A stretch of 64,000 bases of DNA from Lineus longissimus (taxonomy: Eukaryota > Nemertea > Pilidiophora > Heteronemertea > Lineidae): positions 15,876,501-15,940,500 of the forward strand of contig NC_088311.1 in NCBI RefSeq assembly GCF_910592395.1, given 5' to 3'. The translations under genes and the position numbers were made by a program. Below the pieces are notes generated by a model. It made no database searches. It was not told where the DNA came from and saw nothing but the letters and a program-made list of their open reading frames with translations. Shown piece by piece: positions 33,974-46,275 of this stretch. Position 1 is the stretch's first letter. The number at the start of each line of letters is the position of its first letter.

Positions 33974-35568
33974 ATGAAATGGCCAGGGCCATTGTGCTCA
34001 CCTCATGTGGAGGAAAGATGGATAAAGATCATGGTATTGTGTAATGTAGTGTTAGGTTTGATGTAGGTCCAAGCAATTACAATTTCCCCAAAATGGCCAA
34101 TTTACAGTACATTCGACCTCTGTGACCTTGAAAAGTAGGTCAAATCAAAGAAGACCCGGGTGACACATTGAATGGTTGTTAGAATTAGATGTACCTATGA
34201 TATAAAATTGGTGCCAATCGGGCAAGTAATTACTAAGAATAATGGCATTTTGAAGAATTTAGGATTTGACCCCTTCCCTGGAGGCCAAACGGCAAATCAG
34301 ATCGCACCAAACTTCAGTACCTGAGATCACCTGACCAAGGGGTACATGTGTACTTAATTTGTGATCAATAGTCATTGCAGTTAAGAAACGTGCCATAGTT
34401 ACGGCCTGACGGCCAATTTACGGCATTTGACCTCTGTGACCTTGACAAGAAGGTCAAATTAAAAACCTGTGTGACATATACTGTATGGCGGTTAGATGTA
34501 CCCATGATATCAAATTGGTGGCAATCGGGCAAGAAGTTAAGGAATAATCACATTTTTAAGATTTTTTGATTTTGCCCCCTGGTGGTCAAGTGGTGAATCA
34601 TATTAGACCAAACTTCGGTCCCTGAGATCACCTGACTAAGGGGTAAATGTGTACCAAATTTGGGATCAATAGTCATTGCAGTTTAGAAACGTGCCATCGT
34701 TACATCCTAACGGCCAATTTACACCATTTGACCTCTGTGACCTTGAAAAGTAGGTCAAATCAAAAACCCGTACGATATGTGATGAATCCTTGCTAGGAGT
34801 ACCTACCATAAAAATTTTAAGAAAATGAGACCACTATTAAACGAGCAATCAAACATTTTAACTTTGGACATTAAATTTGGCCCCCGGGTGGCCAAACTAA
34901 GAATTTTTCAAGATGCCCGCCTGGCACCCATATTGGCTATCACATTTGATAAAAAATCAAGGATTTAGTAGATAGTACATAGATATACATCCAGATCAAA
35001 TTTGGTTGCAATCCTATCATTAGTTTCGGAGTAATAGTACTGTGTTTATTTTTCAAGATGGCTGCCTGGCGGCCATATTTGATGTCCGAACGGCCGAAAT
35101 TTTAGGGGTGGAATAGAGAATCCCCAGATACATGTCCACACTGGTTTAAAACCTTCTAGCTAAAAAAGATAGGAAACATGCTACTGTTCAGTGAATCAGC
35201 AAACTTTGACCTCTGTGACCTTGAAAAGGAGGTCAAATCAAAAACCCGGAGGATATATGATGCACCTTTGCTAGAAGTACCTACCATATTTTTTTCAAAA
35301 TTTCCCGACTACTATTAAGGGAGATATTGCATATTTTCACTTTTAACGTTTGGCCCCCTGGTGGCCAAACCATGAAACGAATCGGACCGAAACTTGGTCT
35401 CCAAGGTGTCATTACATAAGGGTACATGTGTACCAAGTTTCAACTCAATAGCTCTAACAGTTACGAAATGTGCCCTGCTAACGGACGACGGACGACGACG
35501 ACGATGACGACGGACGACGGACGCCACGGTATGGGATAAGCTCACCTCTGCTAAGAGGTGAGCTAAAA
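33974..35568 (+). mobile_element. Family A hairpin-ended element, longest copy
   Basis: Left end ATGAAATGGCCAGGGCC and GTGCTCACCTCATGTGG. Four TGACCT...AGGTCA boxes at about 34116, 34427, 34727 and 35206. Then a GAC/GGAC microsatellite (35480-35523), GCCACGGTATGGGATA, and the hairpin AGCTCACCTCT-GCTA-AGAGGTGAGCT (35539-35564) followed by an A run. It carries an extra ~200-bp block around 34900-35150 (CAAGATGGCTGCCTGGCGGC) absent from the copy at 61660. Non-coding. Confidence 0.85.
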
Positions 35569-35576
35569 AAAACAAA

Positions 35577-37288
35577 ACAAGAGGCCCAAGGGCCTGGCGC
35601 TCAGCTGAGTTAATATCATTAATATCTTCCCGGTGTTTAGTTCATTATGCATGAAAATGGCATGCTCCATGGTATTTGATATCCTTTTGCGTTCACTACG
35701 GTACCAATGTTTTTGGTTGACATAATTATGCCACTGTTCATTCCTCAATCCTGACCATATTTCGGGTGAAATCATCGTATGAAACTATTTACCGAAACAT
35801 GAAGTTTATGCCATGAATGAGGATACTCATTGTCATAGCCTCGTTTACAAGTGCGAAGTATTTTCCCGCGAATATTCAAAACTGCTTGGCTCCTTGCCAG
35901 TTAAATAACATGTGACTATACACAAAATAGAAAACTTTGATGGAAATTGTAAATCATTTTTTTATCTATCAGGGGAAACAAGCTGATGATGATCAAATAA
36001 ATCATTCATGAGAAATCGTTTTGTTGCTGAAGCTTGCATGACGAAGTTAATGCTAAACCTTTTCTTGTGCTCTACTGCCCCACCGTAGTTTTCTATTTAG
36101 ACCAGCGATGACGTCATTTCTGGTGATTCCCTACGTTGTCCAATGAGCGCTTTTTAAAATGTGCCATTTGGTATTGTACAGTATGCAATGTATTTTTTCA
36201 GCGCTGCCAGCGCCAGTTGCCGAAGAGAATGCCGTAGCTCCCTCAATTTCCAATCAATTTTTATGGGAGTGACATTATTGTATTGCTTAGAATGTCTACT
36301 TTTTACTCATGAAAGAATCGTAGAACTAAAACATAATAGGCGAACAGAATCATGCCGATTCACTGCACATACTGTGGGAATTCTCTACTTCAAAATACAT
36401 CGGCGATGTCATCGCGAACAGAGCATGCACTTCCGATATCGTTTTCACAGAAATGTCGGCAAATATTCAAGAACTAATTTCTGAATTTAGTCCCTAAAGA
36501 CCTTATGACTACCACTGAAACGAACTAGTGATAATATCGCCTACCAGACTACTTTTTAAGCAGAAAATTGGGTACTTGAGTGTCATTGAGCTCCAAGATT
36601 ATTGCACATAGCGTAAACAACATGCCGCCATTTTGTCTCCGCTTCGGTATTTCGTACGCCGCTTATAATGCACCTTCTCAATTAAAACCAACATAATAAG
36701 GCCTTACATCGTTGATTGAATAGGAACACCACACAAAACACAATAAAGTGGGGGTACAATCGATTACGAAGCTGAAGTGAACAGTGATTTATTCCTGGAG
36801 CTACTGCTTTTGTTGTGTAGCTGCCATGTTTTGAGAACTGGCAAATAGGAGACTTCATTGATGGCTGACGTCATCGGGCGGGAATTTGAATCGGCAGAAA
36901 TAATTAAAAGGCAGGTAGCGCCCTCTCCTGTTAAAATTTTGAACTTTTTCTCAATAAAATAGATTTTCAAGAATTTTATCTTAATATTAGAGCATATTTC
37001 GACTAATTCTGCTGCTCCTAGGCCGATATAGGCCAGTTTCCTTCATGCACTCTCGCTCGCAGGAAGTAGGTCGAATGGCGACAAATTTTGTTTTGAAAGT
37101 AGAGTTTGACCAGAAGTATCCAGAAATCCAAAATTGAAGTCTCTAGGTCTTACGGTTACAAAATGTGCACCATGGGTTTAACGGACGGAAGGATGGATGG
37201 ATGGATGGATGGATGGATAGATGGACAGACGGACGCCACTGAACAACTTATTTGACAAGCTCGGCTGACTTAGTCAGCCGAGCTAAAA
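35577..37288 (+). mobile_element. Family B hairpin-ended element, complete copy
   Basis: Left end ACAAGAGGCCCAAGGGCC and GGCGCTCAGCTGAG. The body includes CCAGCGATGACGTCATTTCT and ACTTCCGATATCGTT. A GGAT microsatellite (37190-37220), CGGACGCCACTGAA and the right hairpin AGCTCGGCTGAC-TTA-GTCAGCCGAGCT (37258-37284) plus A run follow. It directly abuts the family A copy ending at 35568. The internal 36161-36484 frame recurs, degraded, in the 51-kb copy and is not treated as a gene. Confidence 0.85.
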
Positions 37289-37915
37289 AGAAGCTGTGCT
37301 ACGTCAACAAACTGGCCAACACAGCACGTCAATGAAAACAACGTGACTACTTTGCGTCACCGTCCCAATACTGTTGCTGCACATATAAAATCTTGTACAT
37401 GTCAATTTTTTGTTTACTCCTGTCAAAGCACATTTCAGTGCAAAACATAGAGTGTGAAAATTAAAACGTATTTAATACGAGGAAATCGTTGTGTGGTTTG
37501 TTCCCGATTTAGGTCTTTCATTGTAGCAATGCGAAAATGTAAGTAATTTTGATAAGGTCCTTTGTTTTGACCAAGTAGCTTCTAGAGTGACTCAACCACT
37601 CACTCTCTTGATTACAGCGGCCACCTCAGCGCCACCACGCGGGGCCTAATGGTATTAGGCTAAGTAGCTTCGCGCGATATGCGCCATTCTGGGAAAATTC
37701 CATGAGGAAGTATGCTCATTAGCATAATCTATTCTTAGCTCCAGCTCGAGGCAATCTTGTTCAGTCCTCTTCAGGCCAGATACATTGTGGTGGAAAACGT
37801 TTAGTACAAAGAACACCTGGCTTGTGCCAGACTAATAAGTGAAGAAGGTCTGGCTGCGCGAGACTACTGTGATAGAAATTACCATTACAGAGACACTGTG
37901 ACGTAGGCTTATACT
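37289..37915. repeat. Spacer with a ~230-bp repeat also found beyond the reversed family A copy
   Basis: The segment at about 37670-37890 (TTCTGGGAAAATTCCATGAG, GGAAAACGT, CCAGACTAATAAGTGAAGAA) recurs in the same orientation at 39085-39320. The two copies flank the reversed family A element. No gene. Confidence 0.6.
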
Positions 37916-39032
37916 TTTTAGCTCACCTCTTAGCAGAGGTGAGCTTATGCCATACCGTGTGACGTCCGTCGTCCGTCGTCGTCGTCGTCCGTCGTCCGTT
38001 AGCAGGGCACGTTTCGTAACTGTTAAAGCTATTGAGTTGAAACTTGGTACACATGTACCCTTATGTAATGACACATTGGAGACCAAGTTTCTGTCCGATT
38101 CGTTTCATGGTTTGGCCACCAGGGGGGCCAAACGTTAAAAGTGAAAATATGCAATATCTCCCTTAATAGTAGTCGGGAAATTTTGAAAAAAATATGGTAG
38201 GTACTTCTAGCAAAGGTGCATCATATATCCTCCGGGTTTTTGATTTGACCTCCTTTTCAAGGTCACAGAGGTCAAATGGTGTAAATTGGCCGTTAGGATG
38301 TAACGATGGCACGTTTCTAAACTGCAATGACTATTGATACCAAATTTGGGTACACATTTACCCCTTAGTCAGGTGATCTCAGGGACCGAAGTTTGGTCCA
38401 ATATGATTCACCACTTGACCACCAGGGGGCAAAAATCCCAAAAGCTTAAAAATGTGATTATTCCTTAACTTCTTGCCCGATTGCCACCAATTTGATATCA
38501 TGGGTACATCTAACCACCATACAGTATATGTCACACAGGTTTTTAATTTGACCTTCTTGTCAAGGTCACAGAGGTCAAATGGTGTAAATTCGCCGTCAGG
38601 CCGTAACTATGGCACGTTTCTTAACTGCAATGACTATTGATCACAAATTAAGTACACATGTACCCCTTGGTCAGGTTATCTCAGGTACCGAAGTTTGGTA
38701 CGATCTGATTTGCCGTTTGGCCTCCAGGGAGGGGGCCAAATCCTAAATTCTTCAAAATGCCATTATTCCTAGTAATGACTTGCCCGATTGGCACCAATTT
38801 TATATCATAGGTACATCTAATTCTAACAACCATTCAATGTGTCACCCGGGTCTTCTTTGATTTGACCTACTTTTCAAGGTCACAGAGGTCGAATGTACTG
38901 TAAATTGGCCATTTTGGGGAAATTGTAATTGCTTGGACCTACATCAAACCTAACACTACATGACACAATACCATGCTCTTTATCCATCTTTCCTCCACAT
39001 GAGGTGAGCACAATGGCCCTGGCCATTTCATT
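37916..39032 (-). mobile_element. Family A hairpin-ended element, reversed copy
   Basis: In minus orientation it starts at ATGAAATGGCCAGGGCC (about 39032) and ends with the hairpin at 37920-37945, with three TGACCT/AGGTCA boxes and a GAC microsatellite. It lacks the ~200-bp block of the 33974 copy. It is flanked by direct repeats of about 230 bp. Confidence 0.85.
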
Positions 39033-40749
39033 ATAATTAAAAATGCTCTATATTTGCAATAGAAGAACCATGCCGTTCCGAGCTTTGCGCATTATGGACT
39101 ATTCTGGGAAAACTCCATGAGGAAGGTATGTTCAAATGCAAAATCTATTATTAGCCCTTGCTCGAGGTAATCTTGCGCAGTGTTGCTTCTGCCAACATAC
39201 ATCGTGCTGGAAAACGTCTCGTACAAAGAAGGTCTTGCATGCGCCAGACTAATAAGTGAAGAACTTCTGGCTGCGGGAGACTTTTGTGATAAAAATGACC
39301 ATTGCAGTCTGGCATGCGCCAGACTTATTTCACTGTGCAAAAGTAGGTGAAATCAAAAACCTGTAGGATATGTGATGTATCCTAGCAAGGAGTACCTACC
39401 ATAATTTTGTTATCGAAAACGAATCACAAATAAGCGAGATATCGCACTTCGTTTGTTTTCGCATATCGCCCCTGGTGGCAAGAGACGGAGTTGAATCGAA
39501 ATTTTAAGGGTGTTGTGCACATCTCGGGAGGAGTACCAAACATTTACCAAAGTTTCAAGTTGCTCCGTTGAACGGTCTAGGAGGAGATATCACTTTTGGA
39601 CGGACTAACGCATTACGTTTCTCTGCCCTTGATTCTTTTTCCGTAAGGACCCCCGTTTTAGCCCTTTTCCATGGTCCATTTTATCAAGATTGCCTAGGGA
39701 TTATGAGGGATTAGCCGTTCAGTTTGTGTATCTCGGGAATATTTCCTCCCCGCTATAGAAATAAAAGATGGGAGACAGTTCGCCAGCAAATATACCTCTA
39801 TCACAAATAGCTCTTTTAAATTTTGAAAATGACTGAAGAATAACAAATTTAGAGCTATAAAAGCAAGGGATTTTTGTCGATCTCGCCTGGTTCTCATCTT
39901 TTGATGAAGCGCCGCGGCTTTGCCGATCAGTTAGTGTACCCCTGCTTCGAGCAAGTCGTAGTGTTGATCACTCAAACGTGTTCAGTTGCTGTGTGCAGTT
40001 GATACTGTAGAATGGAAAATATCCACGGCATCTAATTTTCGCGAACGCCTCACGATGGACATATTATTCGCGGCAGAATATTTTCGCGAGTGAAGAATTT
40101 TTTCCCAAGAAGATTTAAACTGTCTATTTTGACTCTAAGCTCTTAGTGTATGGGGACTGTAGTGTAAAATGTCCCCTACTTAATATTATGTGAGCAATAA
40201 TTAAGCAAAAGTTGGGTGAAATATTGACAAGTGCTAATTGCGTTGGGTATACACGTAGGCCTTCGCTAGGCCAAGCTGTATGCAGTGCCTCTGTGGAAAC
40301 ATGGCAACATTGACATGGATTTCAAGTTAAAAATCAGGAGATTATCGCGGCAGAATATTTTTGCGCGCCTGACCTACTTGCGGCATTGGACTAACGGCGG
40401 ACGGTAAAACAATATGTCCCCTCTTTTTTCGGAAGGCGGGGAGATAATTATCTACTATAACTTAAAATGCAATAAACAAGTAATTTATATTTGGGAATGT
40501 TGTCCTTGACTTTTTCTAGTCTTTTCCTCCAATTTCAACATGCCTTGACCACAAAAATTGTGCAAAAAATTCCAAAATCTTAAATGATTGAAATCAGACG
40601 ATTTCTAAAAGCACCTATACCATATAAATATGGTATAAATAAATCTATCTAATTTAGATACAATGTTAACCCTTAATGTACCAAAAATGATACATTTGAG
40701 TTTTTTATACTAGTTTAACTAACATTACCTAAAAATAAAATATTTTAAA
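39033..40749. other. Non-coding repeat-derived stretch
   Basis: 39085-39320 repeats 37670-37890. 39330-39560 is a unit fragment also present at 63140-63540 (AAGTAGGTGAAATCAAAAAC, GGTGGCAAGAGACGGAGTTG). 40640-40740 is the left half of the repeat interrupted by the LINE. No gene is supported. Confidence 0.55.
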
Positions 40750-42310
40750 AGTTACTGGCCTCTTCACTTGAAATGTGTAAATGAGTCGATTGCATCAGGA
40801 ATTGTACCGGACTGTTTGAAGACAAGTCTGGTTACCCCCCTTCTCAAGAAGCCTAGTCTCGACCGGGACGTACTAAGGAACTATCGTCCGGTCTCGAATC
40901 TTCCCATCATTGAGAAGGTTATTGAGAAGGTCATCGCCCAGCAGCTGGTACGTTTCCTGAATGCAAGTGACTCGGTCGACCCCCTCCAGTCGACATATAG
41001 AGCTGGTCATAGTACGGAGACCGCTCTCCTGAAGAGAAAGGCTGACATCGACAGGGCCCTGGATTCTGGCCGTGGGGTCATACTGATACTGCTTGACATG
41101 TCCACCGCCTTTGACACCATTGACCATGGGGTCTTGTTTTCAAGAATTCGCGGTCTTGGTGTCACTGGTAAGGCTCTCGAGTGGTGCGAGTCTTATCTTT
41201 CACTATGCACACAGACTGTTGTCATCAATGGCAAGAAGTCTGCCGCCAAACCCCTCGTCTGCGGTGTGCCACAGGGTTCAGTTCTAGGCCCTCTCTTATT
41301 TTCTCTCTATATCCAGCCACACGGTGCAGTCTTAGAAAGACATGACATGATGCGACACGGCTTCGCCGATGATGTACAACTGTACACAACGTTTGAGACC
41401 TCACAAACAGGGCTGCTGGCGGCCATATCTAAGGCTGAGGACTGCGTGCGTGATGTAAGGGGGTGGCTTGCACCCAACCACCTAAAGGCCAATGATGAGA
41501 AAACAGAATTCATAATCATTGCTTCTAAACAAAGGATGTCGAAGTTGCAGCCACTCCCTACCATCCAGATTGGTGCTGCCTCGGTTCAAGCCTCTAGCCA
41601 GGTGAGAAACCTGGGGGCTCAATTTGATACACACCTTAGCATGTCTCCACAGGTATCCAGTGTTGTCAAATCAGTCTATTTCCAGATTTCTAGGTTGGCA
41701 AAAGTTCGAAGGTTCTTAACTTACAAAACATGTGCCCGTGTGATTAACGCACTTATTACCACTCGCTTAGATTTTCAAAACTCCCTTCTCCTGGGTTTGC
41801 CTGACTGTGAGATCTCCCGCCTGCAGAGGGCTCAGAACTCTGCTGTGAGACTTCTCACAGGAACCAGGAGAGGGAGCACATAACTCCTGTTTTAAAAACA
41901 TTGCACTGGCTGCCTGTGAGGCAGCGCATCCATTACAAAATCCTACTGGTGGCACATAATGCCCTGCATAAGGAAACCAGTCCGTCATATTTACAGGAGT
42001 TCCTCAGTCTGCGGGCTTACTCCCCCCGGTTTTCGGTCGACCACGGACCCCTGGCTCCTTGCCATTCCTCGTACCAAAGTGCAATATGGTGTCCGATCCC
42101 TGTGGGCAGTGGCCCCCAGACTGTGGAACTCCCTGACGGAAGAAATGCGCTGCCTCACAGAGACACCCATTTTTAAGAAAAAACTGAAAACACATCTTTT
42201 TATAAATAGTTTTGATTAGTCTCTTTTATCTCCTTGTCTATATTTTATGTACAGTGCATAGAAAATGTATTTTCATTAATGTTGCACTTTTAATTCAATA
42301 AATTATTATT
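40750..42310 (+). pseudogene. 5'-truncated CR1/L2-like LINE, RT nearly intact
   Basis: A 371-codon RT frame (40768-41883) has LLKKPSLDRDVLRNYRPVSN, VDPLQSTYRAGHSTETALLK, LLDMSTAFDTIDHGVL, VCGVPQGSVLGPLLFSLYI and the catalytic HGFADDVQLYTTF. A frameshift near 41880 moves the C-terminal part (LHWLPVRQRIHYKILLVAHN, AVAPRLWNSL) to other frames. The 3' end is an ATT-rich simple run (42290-42320), as in CR1/L2 tails. It lacks the endonuclease. It is inserted into a copy of the repeat at 31660. Confidence 0.9.
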
Positions 42311-42999
42311 ATCACTATTATGATATCTCTAGTTAAAGTCACAACATTGAATAGCTATTGATAGCAGCATTTCTCATGGAACATTGCATTATCATCAAGT
42401 GATGCCAGCTATAATTGGGGTTGATACATGACCAATACTTGAAACTACAGTTTTTAATAGCGCATCACAAGACCGTAAGTCGATTCACTATCTGTTGTCT
42501 GGCACAAGATGTAATTTATAACAGATGTGGCAAATAAAATTTAGTGTTTTGCACCTGTTTGAAGCCTGTCTAAATTGCAACGATATTGTTTGAATTGTTG
42601 GTGAGTGACTGCATCGAACATCACGTATATGTTCAATAAATACTATTTGTGTATGTTTTGATACCAGACATCAAGTCCCGTAAAATGACTCACAACACAC
42701 CACGTCAGATTTTCAGCACTATCGCTTGCATATTTGACCCCCTGTGATTGATAGGCCCCGGTCACATTGTTCCCAAAACTTTTGATGCAGGAATTATGGC
42801 GTAACAAAACTCGGTTGGGATGAGGTTTCTGAAAATGATCGTAAGGCTATCGCTGATTGGTTGGATGGTGTTGAATCACTAAAATCATGACAGGGCCCTA
42901 GGTTCTATCGTCACCTTGAAGAGAAGTGCACTTCAGTGCAGCTTCGTGTTATGGTGCATCTGAAAAGGCATTCTAGGCCATCGCATTCTACAAGTTTCA
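42311..42999. repeat. Right half of the LINE-interrupted repeat, then unassigned sequence
   Basis: To about 42650 this matches 31745-32090 (GTGATGCCAGCTATAAT, GGGGTTGATACATGACC, GACTGCATCGAACATCAC). From 42650 to 42999 nothing is recognised; the last part may be decayed BEL/Pao sequence. Confidence 0.6.
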
Positions 43000-44411
43000 G
43001 TATTCGGAAGACAAGGTTGGCTATAGATTTGTGATTGGTAAATGTCGGGTTGAACTAGCCAAACCTTTATACATTCCAAAGCATGAGCTTCAAGCTGCTC
43101 TGCATCTAAGTCAAGCTGTGCTCAAGGAGAGTACTAACAAGATTAGTGAAGTGCACTATTGGTCTGATAGTTCCAAGGTAATTCCATGGATTGGATGTAC
43201 AACAGGTCAGCATCCGACTTTTATTGGCAGTAGAATAGCAGAGATTTGGGATCATAGTAATCCTGATCAGTGGCACCACGTGTCAGGCCGTTGAATGTAG
43301 CAGACAACGGAAGTCGTGGATTACCTGCAGAGGCAACTTCGTCTGATTGTAGGTAGTAAAGTTGGCCTCAAGACGTATGGCCTGAGCAGCCAGCGCATGC
43401 ATCAGGAAACGATAGAGACTAGTCGGGTTACAATGATGTTGTTGTTGGCAATGATGCTGTCAAGGGCTTGATTGATGTTGATAGGATTTCTTCCTGGAAC
43501 AAGCTTTGGAGATCAGTGGCACATGTCCTGCGATTTGTTGTAACTGTTGTTTGGCAAAACAGATCGGAAGTATGGTCCAATTGCTTTTGAGGAAAAGACT
43601 AGAGCAGAAAATCGTCTGTGCAAGTTATCTCAGGCAGGGCAATTTCCCATCGAACTTGGTGTCTTGAAAACTGGTAGGCCTATATTGTGCCAAAGTATCA
43701 TTCGGAAGCTTTCCCCAATCATAGATGAGAATGGGATGCTATGGTCGCGTGGGCACATAGGAAAGTCTGACGTCGCTAACTATGTGAAGTATCCTATCAC
43801 TTTGGGTAAGAAGTCTAGCATCACACACATGATGACCCTACAGGCTCATAGGCGAAATCATCATGAGGATTTGGTTTCCTGATGTGGCGGTACTGGATTG
43901 TGAATGCACGCGTTTCAATTCACATTGTGACCAGTAGGTGTATATTTGGTCACATTCAGGACTACAAAAATGGGACATCTTCCAAAAGTCTGCGTCCGTG
44001 GAGACGCACCCCCATTCCATGCAACAGGAATAGATTATTTTAGGCTTATGTCTGTTAAGAAGTTCGCAAAACTGAGAAGAGCAACGGTTGTTTGTTTAAT
44101 TTTTATGGCACCTGAGGCAATTCACATTGAGATGGCGAACAGTCTGGACACTGATTCGTTCACTATGGCATTGCATCAGTTTATGGCACGTCACAGAAAT
44201 CCCCCAATTATCTGTAGAGACAATAGCACCAATTTCGTTGGTGTGGAAAGAGAATTGCATGAATGTTCGATTAAGTGGAATCAAAAAGTGATATCGGACG
44301 AATGTCTTCAGCATGACATTGACTGGAAATTTTATCCACCAGCCAGTCCTAATTTCAGCTGCAGGGGCTATAAGAATCCGGCATCATTCCACGAGACAAC
44401 CCATCTCTGAC
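43000..44411 (+). pseudogene. BEL/Pao retrotransposon remnant (RNase H and integrase)
   Basis: Three shifted plus-strand frames in Pao order. First (43031-43294) an RNase H-like segment with AKPLYIPKHELQAALHLSQA, VHYWSDSSKVIPWI and WHHVSGR. Second (43547-43882) the integrase zinc-binding lead-in with IDENGMLWSRGHIGKSDVAN and YPITLGKKSSITHMM. Third (43946-44410) the integrase core with DAPPFHATGIDYF, AIHIEMANSLDTDSFTMALH and RDNSTNFVGVERELHE, where the second catalytic Asp is in RDNSTN. No LTRs, protease or gag were found. Frameshifts and stops make it inactive. Confidence 0.85.
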
Positions 44412-45353
44412 AGATGTACGGTTTTGTTCCTCTCCTCTCTTGTTAACCCTAGTTCCTGGAGTAGACTGAAAGAAACCTTTGATGAAGCATGATTGACAGT
44501 TGTGAACGTTGGAGGCAGGGGAACATCATAATCGATTTTTTAAGCGGGAAATGCATATCCAATTACTGTGCCTTTGGGTATTGTAACATCCTCTTCTTTG
44601 GGTTTTAACAGTTGGACCGGTGTACATCTTTACTCTTTCGAGGAGTGGTCGTTAGCGCTTTGGACTTTTGAAGTAGGCCTTGGAAGACAAAATTGTGGTG
44701 TGTGATCTGGAGTCAACGAGAAAGCACGTAGGAAGGCCATTTATATATGTGACCTGCTCTGTCAAAAGGAGGCGGAAGTCGCATATAGGGAAAAGAGACA
44801 AAACAATTTTTTTTTGGAAAAATGATTCGATGACTTTCCTGGGTCATGTCTAGAGGTGTTTCTAGGCCACTAAATCTTCAAATACTTTACCCATAAATAA
44901 CCCATTTTCCGACTAATTTTTCTCAACTTTTTACTTCAGAGAGTGATATATTCTGACTTCCATATCTCAGCCAATCCTCAAGAGATCCTCAGGTATCAGA
45001 CATCCTTTTAAAGCTAACGCTGTGCAGAATAAGCCAGTACCGATACCTCATTTTCAAGAATTTCACCCTACAGCCTCATTTTGACAGAGCGGTTCACATA
45101 ATATGTGGTGAGATAAATTCTGGTTGTTCGCTAAACTAAAAGATTCTCCGTACCCCACTCCTGGACTAGAGGGGGCACGGTCTACTGGTTTAAATGCCCA
45201 TCACCTGTTGAAGTGGGCAGGCTTGGCCCAGATGCTGAAGAGTCTACATGCGGGTAGCTTTATCCAGAAACATATTTGCCAGTTGGCTGGAAAATAGTTT
45301 ATATTTCACCATTTACTTTTCGATTGTCCGGAATACCATATCAAAATTTCAGA
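44412..45353. other. Non-coding, possibly decayed BEL/Pao 3' end
   Basis: No motif-bearing frame was seen. A T-run at 44810-44816 and purine-rich text do not define a repeat boundary. Confidence 0.35.
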
Positions 45354-45609
45354 TTTTCCATTTCCTTTGGAAATGTCATTTCATTAGTTCATACCTACCC
45401 AGGTCAGACTTTTGCATGTGTACTCTTATCGGACACACCCGAGGAAAAATTAATCTATTTATAATAGAAAAATGATTAGCTAGTTCACGTAGCTACACCT
45501 AGGCGGCGCCCCAATACAGCCACTGCCTCGTGAAAGCCGCCATTACTCAGTACTTATTACTCGAGCGCCAGAGTAAGTCCAGTTGCTGTGGGGACAGCCA
45601 GGGCGGGTT

Positions 45610-45780
45610 GTCTGACCTGGGTAGGTATGAACTAATAAAATGACATTTCCAAAGAAAATGGAAATTTTATGTCGTTCATACTCTACCCAGGTGGGTAGGT
45701 ATGAACTAATAAAATGACATTTCCAAAGGAAATGGGAATTTTATGTCGTTCATACTCTACCCAGGTGAGACTTTTGCATC
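45610..45780 (+). repeat. DIRS copy 2 internal complementary region, tandemly duplicated
   Basis: The junction-complement segment (GGGTAGGTATGAACTAATAA ... TTTCCAAAG.AAATGG ... TTTATGTCGTTCATACTCTA) occurs twice, offset 74 bp (45619 and 45693). The copies differ by a few substitutions. Confidence 0.85.
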
Positions 45781-46275
45781 GAATACCAACAACTCTGGAA
45801 GGTGGGTAAATGGTGACTTACCATGTAGTGAAGTGAACTGTCTCCAGAGCCGCATAGCAGAACCCAACGGGTGAGACCAAGGGAACCCAGAAAAATAAGC
45901 ATGGGGGCAACCCGGGCTAATGGCCAAAAGACCCTTTGAGAAAAAACAAAGGCGAGCCAAACTGGGAACCCCACCCCTCCTAGAAAAGGGGGAATTACCT
46001 CACATGGTAAACGCTCAGCACATTTCGTACGCTGTGGAATTACAAGAGATGCTGCGATTTAAAATAGGGGGAACCCCAAAAAGGGGACCCACGGAATAAA
46101 TCCCCAAGAATCTTAGGGGGCTTAACCCAAGATACCCGGACAGGGCGAATGTGTGGGCATGACAGCCCAGACAAATATCTATGACCGCCCCCCCCCCCCC
46201 TTCTCTGAGACTCAGGGGGGGACGAAGACACCGGGAGAGGGAGAAATTCGACGAGTGGATTAGGCAGGGAAACAC

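Noticed and set aside
36161-36484. 107-codon plus frame in family B, with a similar frame at 51757-51951
   Set aside because: The resemblance comes from the repeat itself. The second copy is shifted and shortened and no domain is visible.
35577-37288. Family B called as a canonical Helitron
   Set aside because: A 3' hairpin followed by CTAA is suggestive, but the 5' end does not start with TC, the hairpin directly overlaps CTAA, and no Rep-helicase sequence is present. Left unclassified.
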